Source of the DNA: Toxonevra muliebris
Lineage: Eukaryota > Arthropoda > Insecta > Diptera > Pallopteridae
Direction: 5' to 3'
DNA: 64,000 nt
Assembly (NCBI GenBank): GCA_963691655.1
Contig: OY829326.1
Location: 23,424,878 to 23,488,877, forward strand
This document shows, piece after piece, positions 1-11,879 of the stretch (position 1 is the stretch's first letter; every line of letters starts with the position of its first letter). A program made the position numbers and the translations under genes. The notes under the pieces were generated by a model that searched no databases, was not told where the DNA came from, and saw nothing but the letters and a program-made list of their open reading frames with translations.

Positions 1-212
1 CTACTTTTCAATGAGCGAATACTGACATTTGATATATATAATTGACATGTACGTGTGCTCATCTAAATACAATATGTCCATAACAAATTAACCCTCTAGC
101 AGGACAATTTTTTTACAAGAAAAAAATAAGGGTAGGCTTATTTAAATGCATAGAACACCTAAATGAAGCTAAAAATCAAACTGGAGTCATGGTTTTGGCT
201 CCAGGTGAGAAT

Positions 213-736
213 ATATCGTTCATTTACTAAAAGACTGCCATTACTCAAAAAACGCGATTTTGCAGAAAACGCGTTTAAAGTTTTCAATTAACTCCCATTT
301 TGCAGAAAAAAGAAGAAATCTTATAATTCTCACGACCAGAGTATATAAGATATTAATATGAAATTTTTACACAATATGAAGTTTGATATAATGAATAATT
401 TTGCATCATTGGTTGCGTTCGGAAGATACACAAAATTTTAAACTGTTCTTGTAAATTGCCAACAGTTGTTTAAACTCTTGTGCCTTCTGAACGGTATGAT
501 GCATCGTCTGTCCAATTTTTGGGAAACAACATGTTGGCAAGAAAGAGCGGAAAAATAATATGATCGCAAAAATTACGTCCAAATGCCAACAGTTGTGCTG
601 AGTAAAAACACACAACTACGCGTTCAGAAGACACGTTCTCCTCTGTTGGGCAACAGTTGCATCTTCTGAACGTAACCATTAACTCAAAAATCGTGTTTTT
701 TGACTTATGACAGTCTTTTAGTAAATGAGCGATATG
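213..736. mobile_element. MITE-like foldback element
   Basis: Inverted repeats of about 50 nt at 213-262 and 685-736 share TCATTTACTAAAAGACTG. A second inner pair (GTTCGGAAGATA near 416 and ATCTTCTGAACG at 661) lies inside. There is no transposase. Several short frames in it carry no recognisable domain. Confidence 0.65.
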
Positions 737-1305
737 TAGCGCACCACTGATTATTAAACGATTTAATTGCACTGATTTTTAGTAAAAAATAAGTGTTTAT
801 TTTCCTCAACAACTGTGTATTCTTTTTGAAAACTATTGCACGTTGAATCGGAATACCAATTGTAAGGGAGACTTTCGCAGTTATTTATATTTTTGTGGGT
901 TATATACATTAGAGCGGGCCATATTGTTCGGGAGATTGCTTAGAATTATAAACTAAAACAGGTATTGTTACGTATATTAAAGATCAAAAAAATAGATGCA
1001 TAATAAAAACATAAAAATTACAATAAAGATATTAGGTTTCATCGGCTATTTAAAATGAAATATAAATTGTCTTTAAAGGGTTTTCTGGATGAGTTATCAA
1101 AAACATCATCGAATACATTGCCAATGTACAACGGTTCATGGTTTCGTTTACAGCGTAGAGTGATGAATAATGAAGTTTACGAAAATGAAAATTAGCGCGG
1201 AGATTACAGGAGGGCAAATAGAAATGGAACATATCCACTAAAAGGGAGCAATGATTTATGCAACGAACCCATACGAACAAAATAGAATAAGCTTTACGCC
1301 TTATG

Positions 1306-1506
1306 CCTGGTTTCCACTATGTCAAATTCAGTCGAATTGCCACCATGTTGGCAATGATACGTTCATATAGGAACGTAGTGAAAAACAAGCAAGCTTGGTT
1401 ACTATGTCATATTCCCTGTCGAAGAGAGAGAAAAAAAAGAATTTCCTATATGAAATTTGCCAACATGTTGGCAAATTTGATTGAATTTGACATAGTGAAA
1501 ACCAGG
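1306..1506. mobile_element. Short MITE with about 48-nt inverted repeats
   Basis: The left arm 1306-1353 starts CCTGGTTTCCACTATGTCAA; the right arm 1456-1506 ends TTGACATAGTGAAAACCAGG. Both arms contain the palindrome GCCAACATGTTGGC or a near copy. The element is 201 bp and noncoding. Confidence 0.7.
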
Positions 1507-1525
1507 AATTCGAGTATTGGTCCAT

Positions 1526-1950
1526 ACACAATGACGACAGCAGCTACACGAACACACGACTACGAAATTCTGTCGGCTACAACTGTCGCCGTGTAGTCAG
1601 CTACCAAACACAATCGAAGCGGCACCACCTGCAGCAAACACAGCCAAAACAACAAAAGCCAACTCTGTTCTCATTCTGTCGCTTGTCAAGTTAGAAATAG
1701 ATTTAGAATTGGCTACAGCCACAATTGTGGTCGGTGGTCATGTAGTCGTGACGTCGCCAAAATAATCGTCTCCATACAAACATGTTGTTTTTATAATTTG
1801 AGAGTTGTAGTCGTGTAGTTGCCGTCGTCAATGTGAATGGTGCAATAGATTTGAAATTGGCTACAGCCACAATTGTAGTCGGTGGTCGTGTCGTCGCCAA
1901 AATAATCGTCTCTAAGAACATGTGTTTTTTATAATTTGACAGCTTATAAT
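1526..1950. repeat. Complex repeat: 148-bp tandem duplication plus inverted copies
   Basis: Direct copies begin at 1696 and 1844 (AATAGATTT, then GGCTACAGCCACAATTGT and CGCCAAAATAATCGTCTC in each), a period of 148. An inverted, more diverged relative of the same GTAGTCGTGTAG/GTCGTCA sequence lies at about 1526-1562. The repeat is probably part of a nonautonomous transposon; no ends were identified. Confidence 0.6.
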
Positions 1951-2552
1951 TTGTAGAAGAATTTATTGAGTATCCAAAATACAAAGGCGAACTAGAACAA
2001 TTAACGATATTAAGTGGTAGACTGTTGCGAATGCACCACTCAGAAACTGAGCCGATTACAATTTCTGAAAGATCGAGTTGAAAATCAGAAATAAATGACA
2101 GGTACATTTTGTTCTATAACATCGCAGTCCAATCCAATTTATTTATATTTTTTAAGGGTACATATTTTATGTATGCTAATTGAGTTTACCAAATAACGAA
2201 AGTAGCATTTCGTATAGGAATGATTCTAAAACATTGATACAAATAGGTTTATAACTTCGTAGTCCCAATCCCTTTCTCTCTCTCTATCTCTTTGCACAAA
2301 CAAATTATACTTAATTATGGATAATTAAAATATTCCATTTTCAAAAACAAGATCAAGCTTATTTTCATACATACTTCTTTTTTTAAACAATAATTTCTCT
2401 TTCATTACAATAAAAGAATTATTTAGGTTTTTTGTTTGAACTTTGAACTTGTGTTGAGTTAAATGCCGCTATATTTAAAACAAATTTTTCATACTCACCA
2501 CTCTCTGAATACAATAACAAATAGAAACATAATTGGCTCTTATAAACATATA

Positions 2553-3120
2553 CAGTACTTTTCGCCTATAACGAACCTATTTAAAACAAACTTTCAGCTA
2601 ACAGGAATCAATTCGAAAGGAACGCACTTAATTCCTAATTAAACAAACTTTGTCACTTAAAACGCTTCCATTGAAAACAATTTGTCAATTATAACGAACC
2701 AAAAATTGGCTTTATGAATAAAAATTATATTTTTGCCGTAACAGTGTTTAATGTTTAGCTCTGTTTCAGATTGGGGATTCTCCTAAGTTTAATTTTATTT
2801 ATACAATTTGATATCTGGATACAATGTGCACAAAATTTCCTGCAATAATGCGGCACCACACTACAAGTTTTTGATCACCTAGCTGAAGTTGAAATGTAGA
2901 CACAAAAACACAAACTAAAATAAAGGTTTTTTAAACATGATTATTTTATGTTCATACGTCTTTATATTCGGATAGGTAAATTCACAAAATTCCTAGATTT
3001 TCTTGATAAACTAAATAAATTGCAATTTACATACATTAATGATTTTATGCATTTATGTTTTCATTTAAAACGAATCATTTTTCTCGGTAATTTGAAGTTC
3101 AGCTTAAGCGAAAAGTACTG
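2553..3120. mobile_element. pogo/Tigger-like MITE
   Basis: The element begins CAGTACTTTTCGCCTATAAC and ends CTTAAGCGAAAAGTACTG, flanked by TA on both sides. The interior repeats the phrase ATTATAACGAACC. TIRs that start CAGT, run into a CGNTTATAACGAAC-type sequence and sit at TA targets are typical of pogo/Tigger elements. Length 568 bp, no transposase. Confidence 0.65.
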
Positions 3121-3122
3121 TA

Positions 3123-4389
3123 GATATTTATGTGTTCATGACCCACCATTTTCATAATTATTATAATTGTTTTTGCCTGCAATTGGTATTTACAACTTAG
3201 TTGTTGTGATTACCGCCAACAGTTCCACGATCATAAGTTTCCCCCATCGTGTATCATCCATCTCACATTGGGGAAATGTAACAGCGACATATAACAACAA
3301 CAATAGTATCAATTAAAAAGACCTCTCGCATGTGAAAAGAGCTAAACAAAAAGAGAGTGTGTAGTTAGAGATAAATTGAGTTAAATAAGAATAATTGCAA
3401 ATACGAATCAACGGAATTACTCGTTGTGCTACAAAGACTTAATATTTTTAAATAAATAATTAATTTTTTAAATATATATTTAACTGATATAACTTGATTT
3501 AACTTTCCATGGAAGAGTTTTCTTTTCCTAGAATTATATTTTTAATTTATATTTTTTATGCCAATGCCTCTGTGATGCTGCGCCATTACTGTCGTGTTTG
3601 TCTGCGTTTATTTGTTTAAAGTACTCATGTCTACGACAAAAATAAAATACAAATATTATTGGCAAAATTTAAAGAAAAGAAGTAAATAATACATAGCCAA
3701 AATACCATATATGCAAAACGTACGTATGTATGTGTAGGTATCTAATAAGTAAATAAATATAATTTGACAAATTATCAAAGCAGCATTAATCAATGTAATG
3801 AAATGTGTTAATAAGAATGTATTATTTATTCATTTATTAGATAAGCGAATCAAATCGAATGTCAGGCAGCCATGGCATAGCATGGCGTGGCGGTAGTGAA
3901 TAGCAAGAAATTATATGAACACCGCACGTTTTATTGTTGTTCCTCAATATTAATTTGCAAATTTTTGATAAATTTATTTTTGTAGAGCTGAAAAAAAAAG
4001 AAATGAAAATAAATAAAAACAACACCAATCCAAAATGAAAAAAAGAAGATATTGCTTCAACCATAATTCAACAAAGCAAACAGCAAATCACAATTCGATA
4101 AAGTATAATTGAAAATCGATTTGATAATTAATTTCTTGTCTTATTGAAGCAATGTTGTAGCGTACCGTGTAGCATGCGAATAACCGTCGTTGCCCAGGGT
4201 TTTTAAGCCATCTTGTCAACTTATTAACTTTAATATGTGGCTCCTCCTCCTTCTTCTATGGGACTTCAATTATCGCTTAATCGCAAGAGTCTGGCATTGA
4301 CAGTGAAAGCGGGAGAGATTCTCTTATTTTCCAAGTTCTTAGAATAATTACTGCTGTGTGTTTTATGTGGGATACGAAGACTGGCCATA
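3123..4389. other. Intergenic, no feature seen
   Basis: AT-rich sequence with short frames only. I see no exon, repeat pair or RNA gene. It may be part of a smaug upstream intron or intergenic DNA. Confidence 0.4.
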
Positions 4390-4870
4390 TGTTACCCTAT
4401 TTTTCAGGTAGGTATATGGTTCTTTTGCGTTCGCGTATTTTAACTATGTGTTCTTGGTTGCAGCGCAGATGAAAAGTCTTTTCCATATATTTTCTGCAAG
4501 GGTGCGGAAATGGGAGTATTGATCCTCGTCTTATTAATTCATCGGCTCTTTCATTGTCTTCAATGTTTTTATGACCTAGGCCCATGACTTAAAGAGGCTA
4601 GTAATTTTGAAACTAGAGCTTTAATAGCCGCTTAACTATAGTGATAGCTATCAGCAAAATTAGTTTCCTTAGTCCAATCTTGAAAATTGTATAATGTTTT
4701 AAAGGTCTTTATGAATGCCCGACGTTCGGTCTGGAAAAACACTGGCTTCGTCTGGAAGTCGATTTGTTTCGGCAATATTAAAATGTTTGCACTGACCAAA
4801 CTAGCTTCTCCAATCTGCTGTTTTTGGGGAAAAATGTATCAGAGCCCGTTGTGAAGTTCCATCTGGGTAT
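4390..4870 (-). pseudogene. Decayed LINE RNase H fragment
   Basis: Reading the minus strand, a TGS near 4850 stands where DGS is expected, AAIKALVSK occurs near 4610, and GHKNIEDNERADELIRRGS occurs at about 4585-4520. These follow the order of the RNase H domain of R1/I-type non-LTR retrotransposons (DGS, SDSQAAIKAL, GHxGIxGNExADELA). Frames are broken between the blocks. Only a weak relic remains. Confidence 0.5.
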
Positions 4871-5128
4871 TAGATTAGCGGTGTTGGCAAAAGAAGTTAG
4901 TTCAGAACATTTTTATCTGATTCTGACTGCGCTTGGTTTGAGAGGGTTTTAGTATGTAGTTGAGACAAGTTTTACAAATATTCAATAAGCTGAAACATTC
5001 TTTGGGGAGCAGGGTTTTATATTTGGTATTTTGCATAGGTTTTGCAATAAATTTTTAAGTTATCAGTAAGAGTGAATTTACTTATCTTATCGTCTAACTA
5101 AAGTTCATATTTTGTTTAACAATTGCAG

Positions 5129-5235
5129 AAAAATAAAATAAATAACAACCAGCTTCATTGTTAAGAGATCAAACCAACAAGAGCAATCCCAAACTTACCA
5201 AAAGAAAAAAAAACAAGAAGAAGAATTATAAAGTT
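5129..5235 (+). other. smg: smaug 5' UTR segment of first coding exon
   Basis: A splice acceptor (TTTAACAATTGCAG) ends at 5128, so the transcript probably enters here with about 107 nt of 5' UTR before the ATG at 5236. The region is open in the coding frame but has no ATG. The upstream noncoding exon was not found; it could lie in 1-5000 or before the window. Confidence 0.5.
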
Positions 5236-8200
5236 ATGAAGTATACCACACTAGAATCCCCTAATAACAGCAGCAACAACAACATCACCTCAAGCAGCTT
5301 CAACACAACCATGACTGGAAACAGCGGAAACGTCGCTTCGGCACTCTTCTGTGAACAGGTATGCACTGTTACAAATCTCTTCGAGAAATGGAATGATTGT
5401 GAGCGTACTGTGGTTATGTACGCACTGCTAAAACGTCTGCGTTATCCAAGCCTTAAATTCCTACAGTATTCCATTGACAACACCCTGACACAGAATATGG
5501 GCTCTGAGTCCAATCTAAGCAACGTTGTCCTTGACATAAATGCGAACAATCCGTCGTATTTGCAAAATCTTCTGAACTCATACAAAACATTTCACATGGG
5601 CGATGTCGTGGATACATTATCTTCATCATCATCTGACAAGGATTCAATGCCCTGCTATGGATCCGATTTTCAAATAACACAATGTGATGAACGTAGACTG
5701 TATGGCAAGAAGGAGGATATACTGCATGAGGTGCTGCATATGTTGCCGCTTCTGAAGCCAACGAATGTGGAAGCAAAATTGATATACTTGGCGCTAATAC
5801 CCATTGCGGTGAAGGATACAATGCATCAAATTGTACCGACCGATTTGGTGCAGCAAATATTCTCGTATCTTCTGATACACCCGTCAATATCCAGCGAGGA
5901 CCGGAGGTAGGTTTTGTGTAGTTGTAATGGTAAAATTCAAATTTAAGAAATGTACTAATTAACATTGTTTTCTTCTACAAGATCTTTGAACGTGTGGTTG
6001 CGTCATTTGGAGGACCACATACAATCGCCGTCGTCTTCGTCTTCATCGTCAAATTCCAATATTAGCCAACAACATAACAACAGCAACAACAACAACAGTT
6101 TCTTCCTGCAACCGCAGTCTACCAACAGTAATGGTAGCAATTTGAAGATTGAGAAGACAGCAATGACCACGTCATCAGGTTCTTCTGCTTCGTCGTCTTC
6201 TTCTGTTTCGTGCTCTTCAGCTTCTAATATTTCGATTGCATCATCTTTAGGCAATTTAGCGATTACAAACTCGATCTCCTCTGCTAGCATACGGAACGCT
6301 GATTGGCAGACAATTGCACCACCCAGCAAAGCAAATCAGCAGCTACAAGCAAAAGCGACAACAGCAACAACAACATTGCCTGACTGGTCCAGCCTTTTGA
6401 TGAAAAGGTCAAGTCTTACAGGAGGCAGAGGCAGCATTGGAGGTGGCAATGTCGGAGGAGTCGGAGTTGATACACTCTGTGATAACTTGAATGGTATTAC
6501 ACTAAACGAATTAGGTTCTAGTCAAAAAAGTTTACGCCTGTCGCTTAGTGGCGCTCTTTTGGATGCAACAACACATGCGGAAAGTTCATCGTCATCGTCG
6601 CTGGTTAGTGGTGTGGTTGCTGGCGTATCAGTGACAGCAGAAGTCGCTGCTATACCAACAACCACCACCAGCCTTTTCGGCAGCAATACAAATCCCATTA
6701 TTAGCATTATGAGTCACAACAACAGCAACAATAGTTCCAGTACCAATCACAATAATAATAGTAATAATTGTAGCAACAACAACAACAACGATAATGATAC
6801 TTCATTTTCGAAGAATGGCACCGAAATCATGGACTTCGATCCAAATTCCAATTTGAATTTATGTGGCGGCGACAATAATATCAATATGGGCAGCGGTAGC
6901 GGTTGCCAATCATTTCAGCATATAGACTATGCTTCTATACTTTTGCGCAACACCGAACAAATGGACACCATGAATCGTTGGAGTTTGGATAGTAAATTGA
7001 CAGCGTTGAAAACGCGTCGTTCAAATAGCTTGACAACGCAAACCATTTCGTCATCCGGATCTTCTTCCAATTCGTCTGTGATCACAGTTAACGATAATTG
7101 CTCAAATTCAACGGAGAATTTGGCACAATTCGCCAACAAACCGCGTAGTTATTCGCTTTCAATTGAGCATCCGCGTGCCGGTCTCACAAATAGTGGCTCC
7201 GATACACGATTAGACGAATTCAAGCCAAATTACATTAAGTTCCAGACGCGTAGCGTAGGCATGTCATGCATTGGACTGTGGCTAAAGTCATTGCGTCTGC
7301 ACAAATACATTGATCTGTTCAAGAATATGACATACGAGGAGATGTTACAAATTACCGAAGAGTATTTGCAGAATTTAGGCGTAACGAAAGGCGCTTCACA
7401 CAAATTGGCGCTATGCATCGAGAAGCTAAAGGAGCGTGCACATATGTTGGCGAAAATGGAGAATGATTTGCTCAGTGGTCAATTGAAAGTGCAGTCAGCG
7501 GTCGAAGATTTGGCAAATATGGTGCTTACACCTATGAAACCAGTAGAATCGGTGACTACAGGTACATGTGAAGAGAATGTCGCTTTGCGTTTCTTGAATG
7601 CGCTGGATTTGGGTAAGGAAATGGAGAATATTTTAAAAGAGTTGAAAATCCAATAATTCCTTTCTCTCTCTCCTCTTTTTTGTGTAGTTTGTTCGCTTGT
7701 TCACAAGGAACACTATTGTGCACAGGATGAAGAGAACATTAGTGTCATTATGTGGATACTGGATCGTTCGATACACAACGAGGCTTTTCTCAATCATGCC
7801 AATCAGCTAAAGGATCTGAAATTTAGACTGTCAAAGCTAAAGATGGCGATGGCACCGAAAATGCATCATATAAAAAATGGTAGCGGTGGAAACTTGAATA
7901 AGCCAAGGTAAAATCGAAGCAAAATATGTATCTATCTATCATAAAACAAAAAGAATAGCTCATATGTATGCTAAAAATTTAATTTTTCTAGGTGGAATGG
8001 AAAAAATCGAAAATGTGAACCAAAAAATGGCAGCAACGATCGTATTAATCATCGTAAAAACTCTAATGATATGTTGAATTTTTCGTTGAGTTGTTTACAG
8101 CAGCAACAGCAGCAACAACTTCTCAATAATAACAGTAACAATAATAATAATAACAACAACAACAATACTAGTAATAATAACAATAATATTAATAATAATC

Positions 8201-9408
8201 AACCACATGGTGACTATGAGAAATATTATCATAATAACTATAACAACAATAACAATAATAATGGTCAACCATATCAATATAAAAGTTCATCGTACCCTAG
8301 CTTTGTAAAACAACAATTAGAAGTGAAACAAATCTTAGATCAAATGCCACCTCAAACACCTCAACAATATTCATATCCAACCAAACAGCAGCAGCAGCAA
8401 CAGCAGCAGCAATTGTCTCAACAGCAGCACCAACATCGACGTTCCTTAAACAATTTAATTGTTGTTTCTGGGGGAGCGCAGCAACCACAAAAAATGATAT
8501 TCAAACTTGGTCAAGGTGTATTATCATCAACAGCATCTACAACCACAACGGCCACGGCAGCAACAGCAGCAATAATCTCCTCATCTGTTGAAGCTTTAAA
8601 AATTGAAAATGCTCTTTTACAGCAACATCAACAAATGATGCAACAACGCAAGGCTAGTCTTACAATCGGTCTTAACAATAATGCAATAAACAGTAACAAT
8701 CTAACAGCAACGAATCCGGATATAACAATTCAACAACAACAATCATCACAGCAACAGCAACAACAAACACAACAAAAACCAAAGAATCCAATGGCCTCAA
8801 TTGTTATGGTTAGTAGTGATGATATTGCCAATAATATTGTTGTCGCAAATAATAATCAACAACAACAGCAACCACAAATTCTTATCAATAATAATAACAA
8901 CAACAATAATAATAATAGTAATATGTTAAATAATAATCTTTTATGTCAACAACAGCAGCAACAGCAACAACGAGAACATCAAAATCAACAATTACAATTG
9001 TTGGCAGCAGCTGCTGCTGCTGTTGGCAATATGAATTGTATTTGTAATAACAGCTGCAATAACAGCAGCAATAGCAATAGTAATACCAACAACAACAGTA
9101 ATAATAGTAGTAAAAGTAATTGTAGCAATTGTAATTGTTGTCTATCATCGTCGTCGTCTGTAGCAACAACCGCAGCAGCATATGATCCTACGCCACTTAT
9201 TGCCAGTATAAATTTACCACTCAAAGAAAAATATCATCAGCAACAACATCAGCAGCAGCAACACAATCAACATTCTCATCATCACCACAATTCTCAACAT
9301 CATCACCATCACCAAGTGACAAATGCAGCTGCTGCCATGAATGATATTAAAAGTTTAGAACAATTGGAAACTCTTTGCTTACAAATGACCGAACAAGCAA
9401 TCAATTAA
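5236..9408 (+). CDS. smg: Smaug, SAM-domain translational repressor (4 coding exons)
   Basis: Coding exons are 5236-5906, 5982-7612, 7688-7907 and 7992-9408. All junctions are GT-AG and the phases agree, giving 3939 nt, or 1312 residues plus stop. The start is the ATG at 5236 (MKYTT, like MKYAT in Drosophila); the open frame further upstream has no ATG. The N-terminal block (LFEKWNDCERTVVMYALLKR, about residues 45-65) and the block before it reaches RRSLNVWLRHLEDHIQ match the conserved Smaug similarity regions. The RNA-binding SAM domain is near residues 650-712 (GLWLKSLRLHKYIDLFKNMT, VTKGASHKLALCI), followed by a PHAT-like region and the conserved WILDRSIHNEAF. Known role of the family: binds CUGGN-loop hairpins in nanos and other maternal mRNAs, recruits Cup and CCR4-NOT, and acts in cytoplasmic granules. 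The protein is longer than the roughly 1000-residue Drosophila one because exon 4 (residues after about 870) is rich in Gln, Asn and His runs. Identification is by sequence similarity recalled from the family. Confidence 0.96.
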
Positions 9409-9755
9409 ACACTACAGTCTACAAAATATGTTGTTGATTGATATTGATTTGTGTTTTAATACACAGTAATTTGTTTTTCTTTTTTTTTTTTTTTCATTTT
9501 GTAATAAGTTTTCCTTTCGTTCGTTTGTAATTATGAATTGTAAAAAAGAAATGCAGTAATTGTATTGTAATTTTTGTGTGTTTTTAACTTATTTTAAGTT
9601 TTACAATTATTGTAGAATTAATAACTGTTAAACTTTGTTTTTATTTGATTGTTAATATTTTATAAGAAAATTTTGTTTTAACTCTTCTTGTTTTTCCTTC
9701 GTGTGTTCGTTTTTAGAGTGTTTGGTAGTTGAACATAACAATAAGCAACTTTTTA
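9409..9755 (+). other. smaug 3' UTR, proximal part
   Basis: AT-rich sequence directly after the smaug stop, without an open frame. It should be 3' UTR, but I could not choose a poly(A) site; there is no convincing AATAAA in this piece. The first candidate further on, AATAAA at about 10796, would put the palindrome at 9757-10386 inside the transcript. Confidence 0.45.
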
Positions 9756-9756
9756 T

Positions 9757-10386
9757 ATTTTTATCAGGGATCCAAAATAATTGTTATTTTTTGTTTAAGA
9801 TTAAATTAGTTGTGACAAAAATAACTACTTTTAAAAAAGTTAATTCTATATCATTATAAATCACAAATTTATTTTTTGGTCTTCCATAACCATTATAAAT
9901 AAGAATTTTGTTTTTTGGTTATTCATAACCAATTAAAATAAGAAAATTTTTTTTGGTTTTTCATAACCATTATAAATATTTTTTTGATTTTTGGTTGCAC
10001 ATAATATGAAGACAATTTTTGTTTTGCTTCCATTTTACATATTGAATGTCTTTTTATGAATGATTTGTGCATAAGCACTTCGAAATTTGTTTCGCAATTA
10101 TAATGGCTATGAATAACCAAAAAAAAAAATTTTATTAATATTGGTTACCAAAAAAAAATTTTCTTGTTTATAATGGTTAGGAAAGACCAAAAAAAATATT
10201 TTTTTTTATAACAATTATGAATAACCAAAAAAAAATTTGTTTCTTTATAATGGTTATGAAAGATTAAAAAAGTATTGGTCATTTAAAACAATTATTCGCA
10301 ACAAATTTAAAAAAAAATATAATTTAATAATTATTTAGTGATTTTTTCCAATATTGGTTTATAACTCTTATGTCCCTGATTTTTAT
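9757..10386. mobile_element. Palindromic element built of inverted short repeats
   Basis: The ends are ATTTTTATCAGGGA at 9757-9770 and TCCCTGATTTTTAT at 10373-10386. Inside, three copies of a unit of about 37 nt (GGTTTTTCATAACCATTATA) lie at 9874-9985 and about four inverted copies (TATAATGGTTATGAA) at 10100-10270. The whole could fold into a long hairpin. It lies 350 bp after the smaug stop. Confidence 0.65.
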
Positions 10387-10929
10387 TATAGATATTTTAA
10401 AGAAGTTGAAAGTTAAACGAAATTAAGCGTGATAAAAAAATCTTGATGGAAGGGAATTCACTTACCTATTCCAAACTTGAGCACATTTAGACGAAAAAGT
10501 GAATCTTGATCGACTGTCGAATAAGATCGATAAAATTTAATTTTTATATTGTGTACCTAATCGACTGAGTATAGCACTATTGTGGCATTGAATTAATGAA
10601 AATAAGTTTTCAATTGACTTTTACACTAAAACAAGTAGTATCACACTAACTTTACTCGAAATCGGATAAGCGAATATTTTCGAGCAGGTTCTAATCACTT
10701 GCAAATACTTTCAAACAAAAATTGTGCAAAGAAAATGTTTTGGCAATCAACCAATTTCGATCATTTCATTTAATTTCGTGCCCTACTAGAAATATAATAA
10801 AGCAACCTAAAAAGAAATGTATTTTAATCACGCTAGATAAGTATAAGTAATTCGTATCAAAAGAGTTAACATTTGTTTTACTGCGCAGAGCGTAAATATC
10901 TCTCACTATGCTTTTCATTGTCAAAAAAT

Positions 10930-11190
10930 TTTGGTCAGTTGACCAATCTTGTAATTTAAATGAGTAAAATCCTCTCAATGCAGTTGAACAATTATAATTA
11001 ATTGAGAGTAAAATACTTTTAATTTAGATGATCAATCATAATTGAGAATGGGTAAACCCCTCTTAATTTTGTCGAATTTAGTTGACTCCACCTTTTTCAA
11101 CTTCGAATAATTCGACATTTATTTGAGAAAAATTTGAGTTAATGTCAAAATACTCCATTTGAATTTCAGAATAACCAAATACAGTTGAGA
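10930..11190. repeat. Diverged short repeats (GAGAGTAAAATCCTCTCAAT type)
   Basis: Phrases such as GTTGACCAATC, GAGTAAAATCCTCTCAAT and TTGAGAGTAAAAT recur at about 10935-10990, 10990-11060 and 11800-11860, on both sides of the palindrome at 11194-11765. They probably belong to the same foldback element. Confidence 0.45.
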
Positions 11191-11193
11191 AAA

Positions 11194-11765
11194 TTTCAAT
11201 CGATTTCTGTTTATTCCAAATTAGCTTTCTGATGTATGCACATTAGAGCGGATCAATTTTTTTTTTCACATCTGTCGTGAACTTTCGGAAAGGTCTTCAA
11301 AAGAGAAAAGTTTTGGTATATAAATTTTGAAATTTAGATATAATTCTAGGTTTCTCGATGGTCGTTGAAAATTACAAAACATAAGGTTTTGTTTCTTTCT
11401 TTTTATATTATGTTTTTTATTAAAAAAAATTATTTTAAGTTTTTTTGGCAGAGCGCTTTGTTTAATTTTCCAATGAAAAAACTGCTGACTAGTTAAGTCT
11501 ATAAAAAACAATGAATACATTATGATTAAATTTATCTAATTTGTAAATTTAATACTATATTAGTTATTTGAAAAATTTTTAAATTTTCAAACGCCATTGA
11601 CAAAGCGAAAATGATGTCCAAATTTAGAAATATAACAAAATTTTTCTCTTTTCAAGACCTTTCAGAAAATTCAAACGGGGATATAGCGATAGCGTTAAAA
11701 ATCGATCCGCCTTAATGTGCATACAATTAGAATATTCTGAAATCAATTTGAAATTTTCTGAAGTA
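11194..11765. repeat. Imperfect palindrome, about 570 bp
   Basis: The left arm holds GAAAATTTCAATCGATTTC, TATGCACATTAGAGCGGATC and AAAGGTCTTCAAAAGAGAAA. The right arm holds their reverse complements at about 11640-11765 (TTTCTCTTTTCAAGACCTTT, GATCCGCCTTAATGTGCATA, GAAATCAATTTGAAATTTTC). The arms are about 80-85% alike by eye. Noncoding; a foldback transposon is the likely source. Confidence 0.6.
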
Positions 11766-11879
11766 CTAAAAAAAAATGAGTGAGATTCGAATCCTTTCAA
11801 TTTAGTTAACCAATCACAATTAAGTGAGAGTAAAATCATCTCAATATGCGCAGTAGAAATTTAAACTCAGTTGAAAAGA

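Noticed and set aside
5453..5965. 170-codon minus-strand frame
   Set aside because: Antisense shadow of the conserved smaug N-terminal exon.
8095..9224. Long minus-strand frames opposite smaug exon 4
   Set aside because: They are mirror images of CAG/AAT repeats (poly-Leu, Ile, Val, Tyr) and have no independent support.
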